Positions 1-10,006 of a stretch of DNA of 64,000 nucleotides are shown here, piece after piece. The position numbers were made by a program, and so were the translations under genes. Below the pieces are notes generated by a model. It was not told the origin of the DNA. It worked only from the letters and a program-made list of their open reading frames with translations, and did not search any database. Location: positions 57,501-121,500 of the forward strand of contig CAUYUJ010018487.1 in NCBI GenBank assembly GCA_963575745.1, given 5' to 3'. The stretch's first letter is position 1. Each line of letters opens with the position of its first letter. The DNA is from Prorocentrum cordatum. Lineage: Eukaryota; Sar; Dinophyceae; Prorocentrales; Prorocentraceae.

Positions 1-80
1 TACTACGTCCCTGCATTTTTGATACATGATCCGCACGCGGAGCATGTATTGAAAACGGCACTGTACGATCGTGCCCGTTA
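1..80. repeat. Dispersed repeat with imperfect palindrome
   Basis: Contains an imperfect palindrome built on CATGATCCGC and its near complement GCGGAGCATG. The same stretch, with few differences, recurs at about 43765-43825, including the following AAAACGGCACTGTAC. This makes it a dispersed repeat rather than unique sequence. Function unknown. Confidence 0.6.
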
Positions 81-84
81 CTCG

Positions 85-650
85 GGGGGAGGGGGTTGGC
101 CGGGCAACGACCGCTCCGCGCCAGAGGACGAGGGTCCCGGCAGGGCCCCAGGAGGGGCCCAAGAGCCCTCCGCCCAGGACTGACCCCGAGACCGCCGGCA
201 GGCGCCCCAGGAGGCCCCGAGCGGGCCCCGAGAGGCCCAGCAGAGGCCCCCGAGGGGTCCACAAGACGGCCCCGGCATTCCCCAGAGGGCCCTCCCAGCA
301 GTCCCGGCGGCCCAGCACAGAGGCCCAACACCGCGGACCTCGTCTCTGTCCTCTGGGGGTCGGCGGCGGAGTGGCGCAGGCCTCTTGTGAGTCAGAAACA
401 CGGCCTCCTCGGGACTCGCCCTTTGAAGGCCCTGTCGGGGCGGGGCCGAGGGACACCCCTACAGTCGGGGCGTTGACCTCAGGAACGATAAATAAGGAAC
501 GGGGCCCCTTTTTCCCACAAGTTAAACTCCGATCTCCCATCGAAAACCTAAGGAAAACACAAGGCAAACTGTGAAGCAATCAAGGAACACCGAGCCCCTC
601 CCCAACGAAAAGCGTTCCTTCTTCAGGGCCCCGACTGTATCTGGCGGGGC
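85..650. other. No convincing gene
   Basis: GC-rich stretch with overlapping open frames of low-complexity Pro/Arg/Gly composition on both strands, including short CCCCAGGAGGCCCC-like units. No domain, splice context or conserved motif was recognised. Confidence 0.5.
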
Positions 651-800
651 GCTCAGGGGGGTTTAGGGGGAGGGGGGGAAGGCTCCTCAGAGGCAGGCCG
701 CTCCTTCGAGGACGGCGGCCTTACATCTGCAGGCAGGGCCCGCGCCCTCGAAGAAGCAGGGGTGCCTCTAAGAAACCTTCCTCCCCCTCCCCCCATACAT
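650..800. repeat. Dispersed repeat, copy 1 (second copy near 52.8 kb)
   Basis: The segment with GGGGAAGGCT, then GGCCTTA, a CTCTAC/ATCTGCAG block and AAGGCCCGC matches 52790-52920 in the same orientation and order. It is a diverged dispersed repeat pair. Polypyrimidine runs follow both copies. Confidence 0.5.
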
Positions 801-1079
801 ACCCCCCCTTCTAAAAAGCCTTCCCCCCTCGCCTCCCCCTCCCCCTCCTTCTGAAAAGCCTTCCCCCCTCCTCTGCCCCCTTCTAAAAAGCCCTTGCCCC
901 CTCCCCCCCTGCCCCCCCCCCCTGCGCGTGGCTGACCTGTGCTCTCCGCGCGGGCCGCGGCGCTATCTCCGCGGGGGCAGCCCACCGCACCGAGAGAGCG
1001 CCGTGTAGGCAGGGGCGCCCGCCACCTCTCGCACCATCGCGCGGAGGCCTGGAAACTGGCACCAGCACCGACGATCGAG

Positions 1080-1575
1080 GAGAACCCAGAGGGATCGAGG
1101 AGGGTCGAGGAGCATCGAGGAGTGTCGAGAGGGATCGAGGAGGGTCGAGGAGGATCGAGGAGGAGGATCGAGGAGGAGGAAGAGAGGAGGAGGAGGAGGA
1201 GGAGGAGGAGGAGGAGGAGGAGAGCGAGGAAGGAGGCAGAGGAGGGGCGCATCTCCACCTGGCGATGGTGACCTTGGGCCTTGATGCTGGCAAGACACCA
1301 CCGAGACCAGGACCGTGCTCCCTCGGTGGAGGCAACCGCCGACACTGGTGCTGGTGCCGGCCTCTGGGCCTCCTCCTCCTCCTCCTCCTCCTCCTCCTCC
1401 TCCTCCTCCTCCTCCTCCTCCCTCCTCCTCCCCCTCCTCCTCCTCCTCCCCTCCTCCTCCCTCCTCCTCCTCCTCCTCCTCCTCCTCCTCCTCCTCCTCC
1501 TCCTGCTCCTGCTCCTCCTCCTCCTCCTCCTCCTCCTCCTCCTAATATGCCTCCTCCTCCTCCTCCTCCTCCGAA
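1080..1575. repeat. GAG/GATCGAG tract then long (CCT)n microsatellite
   Basis: An impure GGATCGAGGA repeat (about 1080-1250) is followed by a nearly pure CCT tract (about 1370-1575). Long open frames across it are homopolymer artefacts. Confidence 0.9.
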
Positions 1576-2149
1576 GAGCGAGAGGACTGCACGGGGCACG
1601 CGGGCAGGGCAGCCGCCCCGTCCTCCGGGGCGGCGGCGCCTCTCGCGGCGAGCTGCGGCCCGACCAGAGGTCGAGGACGCAGGCCAGCGGGCCCCGGCGT
1701 TGACGACTGCCTCCCAGACCACCGCAACCCAACCCGAAGACCCGAATTTCGGGCTGGGGGGGGGGGTATGGGGCTCCATGTGTGTGTTTTTCGATGTTCC
1801 CGGACAACCCCCCCCCTGGAAATGGAGGGTGCAAAATGAGGCCTTCGGGTTGGGCTGGGGTGGTTTGGTGGGTGATGAGTTGAGCTCTGGCGCGGTGCGC
1901 CCTCGCCGCACTCTTGGGGGATCGGGGCGGAGGCGGGAGAGGAGGCGAGGGATGAGAGCCATGGGCGGCATCCGAACCCTGCCCCCACCAGCCATCGACT
2001 CTCCTGAATCGATGGGAGGCGGGGGTAGGTAGGGTTCGGGACTCGCCACATGTTCGACGAATTCCGAGCCCTACCCCCGCCGCCCATCAAGTTGCCTGAA
2101 GCATTGATCGACGAGGAAAGGCTTCGGAGTTCGACGCCGAGAGAGGGCC

Positions 2150-2216
2150 TCCTCCCTCCTCCTCCTCATTCTCCTCCTCCTCCTCCTCCTCCTCCTCCTC
2201 CTCCTCCTCCTCCTCC

Positions 2217-2264
<48 letters not shown>

Positions 2265-2281
2265 CTATCACCACCACCATG
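2150..2281. repeat. Compound microsatellite (CTC)n(CAT)n
   Basis: A CTC tract switches abruptly to a CAT tract, ending in CACCACCACCATGG. The predicted poly-Pro/poly-His and poly-Glu/poly-Asp frames are by-products. Confidence 0.9.
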
Positions 2282-2524
2282 GCTAGGAGGGAGGTCCTGA
2301 TTGATTGAAAGGTGCAACACCTAGCACGAGAGAAGGGTTGCGCCCACCCTGGCCATGGCCTAAGACGCGGATATTATATATGGAAGTGCAACGGTGCTAT
2401 CTACAAAAAAAACGGGTTGCGCTTCCATTCGAGTGCAAAAGGGATTCCATTCGAGTGCAAAAGGGAAGGACGTTGAGGAGGACAACAACGTCGATGAAAG
2501 AGAGAGAGAGAGAGAGCGAGAAAC

Positions 2525-2745
2525 ACTGAGCAGGGACCGACCGTCCTGGCATTTACCATGAAAATGGCCTGGAACCCAAACATGTTCTTAGACCAACACC
2601 CATGTACTTAGAACATGAACTCGACGAGCTAAAACAAGACATAATCGACCAAATATGTTCTACAAACATTTCGTGCAGACCACAATCGGTTCTTAGAACA
2701 TTCTTGGGTAGGCAAGCCGGGACGCTTCGCCACTGCTTGAAAGCA
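2525..2745 (+). repeat. Dispersed repeat (related copy at 60672-60825)
   Basis: Shares with 60672-60825, in the same order, GAGCAGGG.CCGACCGTCC, GGCAT, a run ending TTCTTAGA/CCTTAGAACA, GGTAGG and GGACGCTTCGCCACTGCTTGA. The spacing differs by about 60 bp. No coding potential was recognised. Confidence 0.55.
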
Positions 2746-3387
2746 GAGACAGAGACGGGGAACCAGACATCCGACGCCTGGACTTCTTGTATCCACGGGC
2801 CTCACAGATCTCGACCCATTACTTTGTGCACGGGCGGCAGCAAGCAGCAAAAGCGTGGCTCTGGCAGCCCTGGGCACCCCGTGCCAGCGCGGCTCGTCTG
2901 CCATTGCGACCCCTTCCCAAGCACCACAATGTCGAGGTGGCCGAGGAAGCGGGTGGGGAGAGAGGCACGGTCCCAGGAGCCACCCCAAGCGCGGACGGGC
3001 CCGACATGACGTCGGCGCCGGCTCTGAGGACCCTTAGATCTGGGCCCCCCAGAAACAAAAACTCGCGGCGGCCAGTTTTCACACTGGCGTTGTTCCCCCC
3101 TGAGCGCCCCTGGCCTACAAGGCTGGGAACTGCGGGTGATCAAAAGAACGCATCCGACCCACAGCTTTAAATCGGGCCTGTCCCCCTACAGGCCGATTTT
3201 GGACGAAGGATTTTTTTTCAAACACAAAAATACACCAAACATGATCGCGGTCAAAAAATAGTCCCCAGCTATTTTTCCCAACCATCCTGTGGTGTTGGGT
3301 CCTCGTTTTGAAGAGACGGTGGCCCGCGTCTCCTCTCCTCTCCCCCTCCTCCCCCTCATCCCTGCGTTTCACACACCGCTTCGTGGC

Positions 3388-4290
3388 CCCATAGGGAGCT
3401 CCACCGAAGGCCCCACTGGCAGGGTTCGCATGGCGGCCTCGGGCCATTTCGACACACCCATCGCGAAGATCGTGGCCCCATAGGGAGCTCCACCGAAAGC
3501 TCCAGTGGCAGGGTTCGGATGGCGGCCTCGGGCCATTTCGGCACACCCCTCACGAGGATCGTGGCCCCATAGGGAGCTCCACCGAAGGCTCCAGTGGCAG
3601 GGTTCGCATGGCGGCCTCGGGCCATTTCGGCACACCCCTCTCGAGGATCGTGGCCCCGTAGGGAGTTCCGCCGAAGGCGCCAGTGGCAGGGTTCGCACGG
3701 CGGCCTCGGGCCATTTCGGCACACTCCTCACGAGGATCGTGGCCACATAGGGAGCTCCACCGAAGGCCCCAAAGACAGGGTTCGCATGGCGGCCTCGGGC
3801 CATTTCGGCACACCCTTCGCGAGAATCGTCGCCCCATAGGGAGCTCCACCGAAGGCCCCCAATGGCAGGGTTCGCATGGCGGCCTCGGGCCATTTCGGCA
3901 CACCCCTCTCGAGGATCGTGGCCCCGTAGGGAGCTCCACCGAAGGCCCCCAATGGCAGGGCTCGCATGGCGGCCTCGGGCCATTTCGGCACACCCCTCAC
4001 GAGGATCGTGGCCCCATAGGGAGACCCACTGAAGGCGCCCAATGGCAGGGTTCGCATGGCGGCCTCGGGCCATTCCGGCAAACCCCTCACGAGGATCGTG
4101 GCCCCATAGGGAGCTCCACCGAAGGCTCCAGTGGCAGGGTTGCCACGGCGGCCTCGGGCCATTTCGGCACACCCCTCACGAGGACCGTGGCCCCACTGGA
4201 GCTCCACCGAAGGCGCCCTTGGCAGGGTTCGCGTGGCGGCCCCGGGCCATTGCGGCACATCCCTCACGAGGATCGTGGCCCCATAGTTGC
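3388..4290. repeat. 89/90-bp minisatellite, about ten units
   Basis: The anchor ATAGGGAGCT recurs at 3391, 3480, 3569, 3658 (as GTAGGGAG), 3747 and 3836 with exact 89-bp spacing. It then recurs at about 3926, 4016 and 4106 with 90-bp spacing caused by one extra C. The 89-bp period rotates the reading frame each unit, so the long Cys/Trp-rich minus-strand frames are not genes. Confidence 0.95.
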
Positions 4291-4304
4291 GTTGCTTCAA
4301 CAAC

Positions 4305-4430
4305 CGCGCATGGGTTGAGGGGCCCCGCCGTTCACAGTCTAACCCCGCTGTTAAACTACGAAAAAATAGCAACCCAAAAATACCAAAAATTAAGCAATTA
4401 AAATACAAAAAAATACAAAAATACAAACAT
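4305..4430 (+). repeat. Short dispersed element ending in A-rich sequence
   Basis: GTTGAGGGGCCCCGCCGTTC followed by ACAGTC and an A-rich stretch containing CAAAAATACCAA-type words. The same GC block followed by similar AT-rich words occurs on the minus strand at about 31048-30940. This is a paired dispersed element, possibly a retroposed tail. Confidence 0.45.
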
Positions 4431-4634
4431 TAGCACGACGTAGCAAAGGATAACGCTTCCCTAAAACAACGCGGAATCGCACATCCACTGCGCGATTCGA
4501 CATCGAACGGGCCGCTCGAGACCTCGTCGCGACGAGGGCGCGTCTGGTTGGGCATAAGAGGCGCTGGTCCCAGAAGAGAGGGAAATATAGATCATGATAT
4601 CGAGTGGGGGAACAAGTGAAAGAGCGAAGAGGAC

Positions 4635-4644
4635 AGGGAGAGGA

Positions 4645-4684
<40 letters not shown>

Positions 4685-4805
4685 GAAGAGATGGATGGAA
4701 AGGAAAGCAGAGGCAGACAGAGAGAGAGAGAGGTAGCAAGCGAGGAGAGTGAGAGGAGGAGAGCGAGAGAGAGAGAAAGAAAGAAAGAAAGAAAGAAAGA
4801 GACAG
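4635..4805. repeat. (GA)n / GAAA-type purine microsatellite
   Basis: Almost uninterrupted AGAGAG with AAAGAAAG at the end. Low-complexity Glu/Arg frames only. Confidence 0.9.
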
Positions 4806-4979
4806 GGGCGGGGTCAGAGGGAGGACGGCGGCGGCCACAAGGGAGAGGCAATGGGCGACGGATGCGCCGTCGTCATCGGCGGCATCAGAGAAGCCAGCTC
4901 TTTCGCCCCCCACCCCGCAGCGGGCTTCTGTCGCACCTATGCCTGCAAATACAGCACTTGCGCCGCATAGGCACACTAA

Positions 4980-5670
4980 GATTTGCTGAGCTGGGTGAGG
5001 AATACACCGAGGGATCCTGCGTCTGGAATGGCCGTCGAGAACACGCGCCGAAACGATTCCTCACCCAGCTCAGCTGTCGCCCGACGGTGGACGCGGGCGC
5101 TCGCGCCGGGGGGCGCTGTCAACGTCTCTATCCCCAAGACGGACGAAGCCCCCCGAACGGCAGCGCCAGCTAGGCGCGACATCGGATCCGAGAACCGAAT
5201 CTAAAGCTCCAGGCTGCTCCAAGAAATTTCGCTTCATCGCCAACCCAAGATCTTGCTTGGCCCCCATCGGGGCCTCAACACATTGCCCCTTAACTCCTGC
5301 CCCTCCCTCCTCATCCTCACCCCCCTTCCTCATCCCCCGAGCCCCGTCCCCCCGCAGCCTCCTCCTCCTCCTCCTCCTCCTCCTCCTCCCCCTCCTCCTC
5401 CTCCTCTTAATCCTCCTGCTACCCCCTCCCCCCTCTCCCTTCGCCTCCTCTGCGCCCGCGCCCTCCTCCTCCTCCTCCGAGCCGCCGCTGCCTCCTCCTC
5501 CTCCCTCCTCCTCCTCTCCTCCTCCTCCTCCTCCTCCTCCTCCTCCTCCTCCTCCTCCTCCTCCTCCTCCTCCTCCTCTACGCCAGCATCTGGAGCGCCG
5601 GGCGGGCCTAGGGCCTGCCCGATCTAGCGCAGAGCTGGCTCGCACGCCAGCCTCGCGACCGCGAGGGGGA
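4980..5670. repeat. Intergenic region with (CCT)n tract downstream of the methyltransferase gene
   Basis: The CCT tract occupies about 5345-5580. AGCTGGGTGAGGAAT at about 4990 and its complement ATTCCTCACCCAGCT at about 5057 make a spaced inverted repeat with about 50 bp between the arms. No gene recognised. Confidence 0.6.
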
Positions 5671-5671
5671 T

Positions 5672-8600
5672 CTACGTCCGCCCGAGGCCGAGCATCATCG
5701 CGAGCACGACCCCGGCGATGACGTAGCCGTTGAAGGCGTTCCCCGCGAGCTTCCGCATCAGGGAGCCGGAGTACTCGCCGCCCTGGGGCATAGGGTAGCC
5801 GATCAGGGATAGCGCCGCCGAGCCTGGCAGCACCCTGTACGCCTTCTGGCCGTCGGCGCCCTTCCAGCGGCAAAAGATCTTGGTCGTGCAAGCCATCGTG
5901 GGGACCTTGGGACCTCCTCCTCATTCAACCCTCGCCCTAAGGGCCCCTTCTTCTCTTTCTCCTGCTCCTTCTCATCTCTCTTCTTCCTCTCCTCGGTCTG
6001 GCCGTCCTCCTCCTTCTCCTCCTCCTCCTTCTCCTCCTCCTCCTCCTCCTCCTCCTCCTCCTCCTCCTCCCCCTCCCCCCCCTCATACTCCTCCTCATCC
6101 TCCTCATCATCCTCCTCGCCCTCTTCATCCGCCTCCTCCTGCTCATCCTTCTAGACCCCCCTCCTCCGAACACCCCTCCCCCTGATCCCTCCTACTCGTC
6201 GTTCTCCTACTCGTCGTCATACTACTCGTAATCCTCCTACTCGTGCTCATCCTACTCGTCGTCCAACTACTCGTCGTCCTCCTATTCGTAGCCCTCCTAC
6301 TCTTGGACATCCTACCCGTAGTCCTCCTCGTCCTCCTGGTAATCCTCCTCTTCCTCCTCCTCCGCCTCCTCCTCCTCCCTCTCCTCTTCCGGCCCCTCGT
6401 CCTCCCCCCCCCTGGTTCCGGCCCCATGGCGGCGGGAACCCTTTAGAGGGCCCCGCCAGACCGTCTCCGAGTAAGCCCTCTTGTGGCCACCCTTGCCGAC
6501 TAAAAACTTGTAGCTCAAGTTGATGTCGAGGAACTCCATGTCCGCGCGCCAGGGCTCGATGAACTCCAACAAGATGAGGATCTCGGCCTCCCGCGCGGGC
6601 ATGCCGTGCAGGGCGCCAACGAACGCGTCCTGCGCGGGCGAGGGCGTCCGAGCAGGAGAGAGGGGAGGGGCGAAGGAGGACTGGAGGGGGAAGGGGGGGG
6701 AGAAGGAGGCGGAGGATGAGAGGAACCAAGATGGGAAAACGGAATGGGCGAGGAAAGGGGAGCCCACGGCGGAGCTGGGAGAAGAGGAGGAAGAAGAGCA
6801 AAAGGAAGACGACGAGGAGAAGGAGGAGGATGAGAAGGAGGAGGAGGAGGAGGAGGAGGAGGAGGAGGTGGAGGCGGAAGAAGGAGAGGGAGGAAGAGAA
6901 GGAGAGCGAGGAGGAAGAGAGGGAGGAGGGAGAGAGGGAGAATGAGGAGAAGGAGGATCAGGAGAAGGAGGAGGAGGAGAGGAAGGAGGAGGAGAAGGAG
7001 GAGGAGAATGAGGAGAAGGAGGAGGAGGAGAAGGAGGAGCGGAGAAGGAGGGAGGAGACGGAGAGGAGAGGAGAGGAGGACAGGAGGAGGAGGAGAGGGA
7101 GGAGGAAGGAGGAGGAAGAGGAGAAGAGAGAGGAGGAGGAGAAGGAGGAGGAAGAAGGAGAGAGAGGAGGAGAAGGAGGAGAAGAGAGGAGGAGGAGAAG
7201 GAGGGGAGCAAAGGAGGGGAGGAGGAGAAGGCGGAGGAGGAGAAGGAGGAGGAGGAGGAGGAGGAGGAGGAGGAGGAGAGAGGAGGATGAGGCGAAGCAG
7301 GAGGAGGAGGAGAAGGAGGAGGAGGAGAAGGAGGAGGCGAAGGTGGAGGCGAAGGAGGAGGCGAAGGAGGAGGAGGAGAAGGAGGAGGAGGAGAAGGAGG
7401 AGGCGGAGGAGGAGGAGGAGACGGCGACGACGACGAAGTTGGAAGCATCGTTTGCGAGGCGGAGAAGAATCATGAGTAGGACCTGCCAAAAGGGGGCATC
7501 AGAGATCAAGCAGGAGGTTGGACCGCTGAAGTGGCCATAGGGAGAACTGACGCACGCAGCGGGACACGAGCGGCATCCAAGGGAGAGGGCGCAGGAGGAG
7601 GAAGAGGAGGCAGGCAGAGAGCAACGAGGGGGCGAATCCGCATCAGCCGCCGGGGCGGCAACGGCAGCACGAACGGCAGCTGTAATTCACAGCGCCCCCC
7701 CCGTCCGACAGGGTGGACATGTCTGGCGGGTAATCCAGGTTGCAGCTGTGGTATTCGTCGAGCAAGGCCCCGCCGAAGATGTCCTGGCGCTCGCGCGTGG
7801 CCTGGAGCAAGTGCTGCTCCTCACGCGGGATCACCAGCCCTCGCTACTCCACCCATCTGGCGTTCGTTCGTCTACTCATCCTGCCCTTGCTCCTGCCCAT
7901 CCTCGTCCTCGCCCTCCTTTTCCTCCTCCTCCTCGTCCTCCTCCTCGTCCTCCTCCTCGTCCTCCTCCTCCTCAGCATCCTCCCTCTCTTAGTCCTCTTC
8001 TTCTTCCACCTCCTCCTCATCATCCTCTCCCCCTCTTCCTCCTCCAGTTCCTCCTCATCATCATGATTCCTCCACCTCCTGAACCTACTCCTCCTGCTCC
8101 AAGTCCATGCCCGACATTCAGCGCCCGTCTGTCCTGCGTCGTCGGGAACTCCTCCAAAGGGCCCAGCACCTTCGTAATCGAGAGCTGCGGGATCTGCACC
8201 CTCGAGACAAAACTGCTGAAGCCGTCGGACTTCTGCGCGTTGTCAGCACCTGGCACGCCGAAGGCCGCAATGAACAGACGCTGGCGTCTCGTCGGACTCC
8301 CAAAGTCGGCGGCCTCGAGCACGCAGTGACGCACAGTGTAGCCCATGGACGTTAGCGAGCGGCTTATGTGTTCTAAGTCCGTGGGCTCGTCTCGAACGCG
8401 TTGCATCAGACCTGTGACGTTCTCAATGAGGACGCACTTCGGCTTGTGGCGTTGGACGTACTTCTCAATATGATCCCAAGTCTCTCCTGTAGTCCCAGTG
8501 CCACTCTGGCAGCAGTTCACGCTGGCCTTGCGCTTGGACGACAATGGGCTCCGATCCTACGCAGAGGAGACAGTGCATTACCCCAGTGCGACCCTACCTG

Positions 8601-9223
8601 CTATGCTATGCTATGCTATGCTATGCTGCGCTATGCTATGCTCTGCTCTGTTCTGCTATGCCATGCTATGCTGTGCTGCGCTGTGCTGTGCTATGATGTG
8701 CTGTGCTGCGCTGTGCTATGCTACGCTATGCTATGATATGCTGCGCCATGCTATGCTATGCTGGGTTATGCTATGCAATGCTGCGGTATGCTACGCTATG
8801 ATTTGCTATGCTCTGCTGTGCTCTGCTATGCTAAAGCTCAGCGGCGCTAAGATGAAGGTAAGCTAAGCTAAGATAAACCTGAGCTTAAATGAAGCTAAGC
8901 TAAGCTAAGTTGACTTAAGCTAAGATAGGATGAGATAAGAGACGATAAGCTAAGGGGGGCGTAACTGGGGGAACCGCGGGGCGGATGCCGGAGGAACCGC
9001 CTGGGGCGAGCCCCGCTGCCCGGCCCTTTAAGCCCACGCAGGAAGAGACCTTCTAGACAGAGTCCAGGTAGGGAGTAAACCAGAAGGGGACCCACGGAAA
9101 GGAAGGTGAAGATGGATCCTTACAGACAAACCCAGCAACGAACATGTCGATGTCGCCCGGGACTTGGGCGGCCTTGTAGGAGCCGTCCTCTGTGAAGATC
9201 TCGGCGGAGTCATTGCAGAGGTC
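5672..9223 (-). CDS. Cytosine-5 DNA methyltransferase-like gene, exons 5-9 (3' part)
   Basis: Inferred exons (minus strand): 9223-9119, 8556-8116, 7843-7706, 6629-6462 and 5905-5672 (stop at 5672), all joined in phase 0. The first ends with the motif IV region DMFVAGFVCK, where the catalytic Cys is kept but the usual PCQ is VCK. The second holds the motif VI-like ENVTG and the motif VIII-like SPTRRQRLF. The last has the motif X-like LAGNAFNGYV near the C-terminus. C5-methyltransferases move a methyl group from S-adenosylmethionine to cytosine in DNA. The order I, IV, VI, VIII, X is as expected when joined to exons 1-4 at 16.8-20.5 kb. Donors used are mostly GA (9118) and GT (8115, 6461); the exon 3' edges at 7706 and 6462 are the least certain. 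Activity is not assured given the altered motif IV. Confidence 0.8.
5985..6325. repeat. (CCT)n tract and CCTACTCGT-type minisatellite in methyltransferase intron
   Basis: A CTC-rich tract (about 5985-6170) is followed by degenerate CTACTCGT units of about 9-18 bp up to 6325. It lies between the last two inferred exons. Confidence 0.8.
6780..7435. repeat. 650-bp purine (GGA/GAA)n tract in methyltransferase intron
   Basis: Near-continuous G/A sequence on the plus strand, hence pyrimidine on the coding strand, between exons at 7706 and 6629. All long frames here are Glu/Arg/Lys low complexity. Confidence 0.9.
7895..8095. repeat. CCT/CGT microsatellite in methyltransferase intron
   Basis: CCTCCTCGT-type tract in the intron between exons ending at 8116 and starting at 7843. 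Confidence 0.85.
8557..9118 (-). mobile_element. Introner-like element forming a methyltransferase intron (copy 1)
   Basis: The intron runs GATCC...GTAG on the minus strand, and the sequence AGGATC is present at both ends (8558-8553 and 9120-9115), like a target duplication. Inside are short inverted repeats CCCTACCTG (8592-8600) and CAGGTAGGG (9065-9073). A core of ATGCT pentamers (about 8600-8830) passes into AAGCTA repeats (about 8830-8960). Then comes a GC-rich block with AACTGGGGGAACCGC and CCCTTTAAGC. The same architecture recurs at 24190-24765 and 33180-33645. Confidence 0.75.
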
Positions 9224-9259
9224 CTGTGGCTGGCCAAGCCGCAACCCCTCGTCTGCCTC

Positions 9260-9435
9260 CCCCCCTGCCCTCCTGAGACGCCCCTGGCCCTGGGCCCCTT
9301 CCTGAGACGCCCCTGGCCCCGGGCCCCATCCTGAGACGCCCCTGGCCCAGGGCCCCTTCCTGAGAAGCCCCTGGCCCCGTCGTGCCTCTGCTTCCTGAGA
9401 CGCCCCCGGCCCTGGACCCCTTCGTACGCCCCCAT
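9260..9435. repeat. About 29-bp minisatellite in methyltransferase intron
   Basis: About six degenerate copies of CCTGAGACGCCCCTGGCC followed by a GGGCCCCTT spacer. It lies just upstream (minus sense) of the exon starting at 9223, whose acceptor is CCACAG. Confidence 0.85.
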
Positions 9436-10006
9436 CGGCCCCGAGGAATGCCGCCGGAGAAAGTCCAGAAGGTACGCTCCCGGAAAGCCCAGAAGTCCTG
9501 AGGATCACGCGCAATCATATGCCCTGGGCTTCGAACTAGACGACTTCAACCTCACCATCACACGCGTCTTTCTGCATTTTCAATGGGAAAGTTCGCGCAA
9601 CCGACGGGCACCCTAGATCCCACGAGCGCCCTGCAGCTAGCTGAGTCAGCGACGTGCGGACCCAGCTCCAAAAAACTACCTGCGGACCCGGACGGCCTCG
9701 ACCTGTCCGACTGCCAGGGCATGGGCCCACGTGTAACAAAAAATCACCAGACACCGACACCAGCAGCGAGATACTGCTGTTCTCAAGGCGTCGTCAAGAG
9801 TGAAAGCTCTGGCCAAAAAGTCAAACTGAAGTGCCTCCTTCTCCCCCTTCGTTTCCTCACTCTCCTACATCGTATAGTCCTCCGTTTCACTATTATGCCC
9901 CAGCTTTTGCTCCTGCATGTCTTCTTCATCCTCCCCCTTTTCCCCGTCCTTCTCCTCCTCCTCCTCCTCCTCCATGAGAGTCCGCGCGCCCGCCTGGGCG
10001 ACCGCC

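Noticed and set aside
3369-4172. Minus-strand 267-codon frame with recurring Cys-Arg-Asn-Gly-Pro-Arg-Pro units
   Set aside because: The repeat period is 89 bp for most of the array, so units appear in shifting frames. There is no protein-level conservation beyond the DNA repeat.
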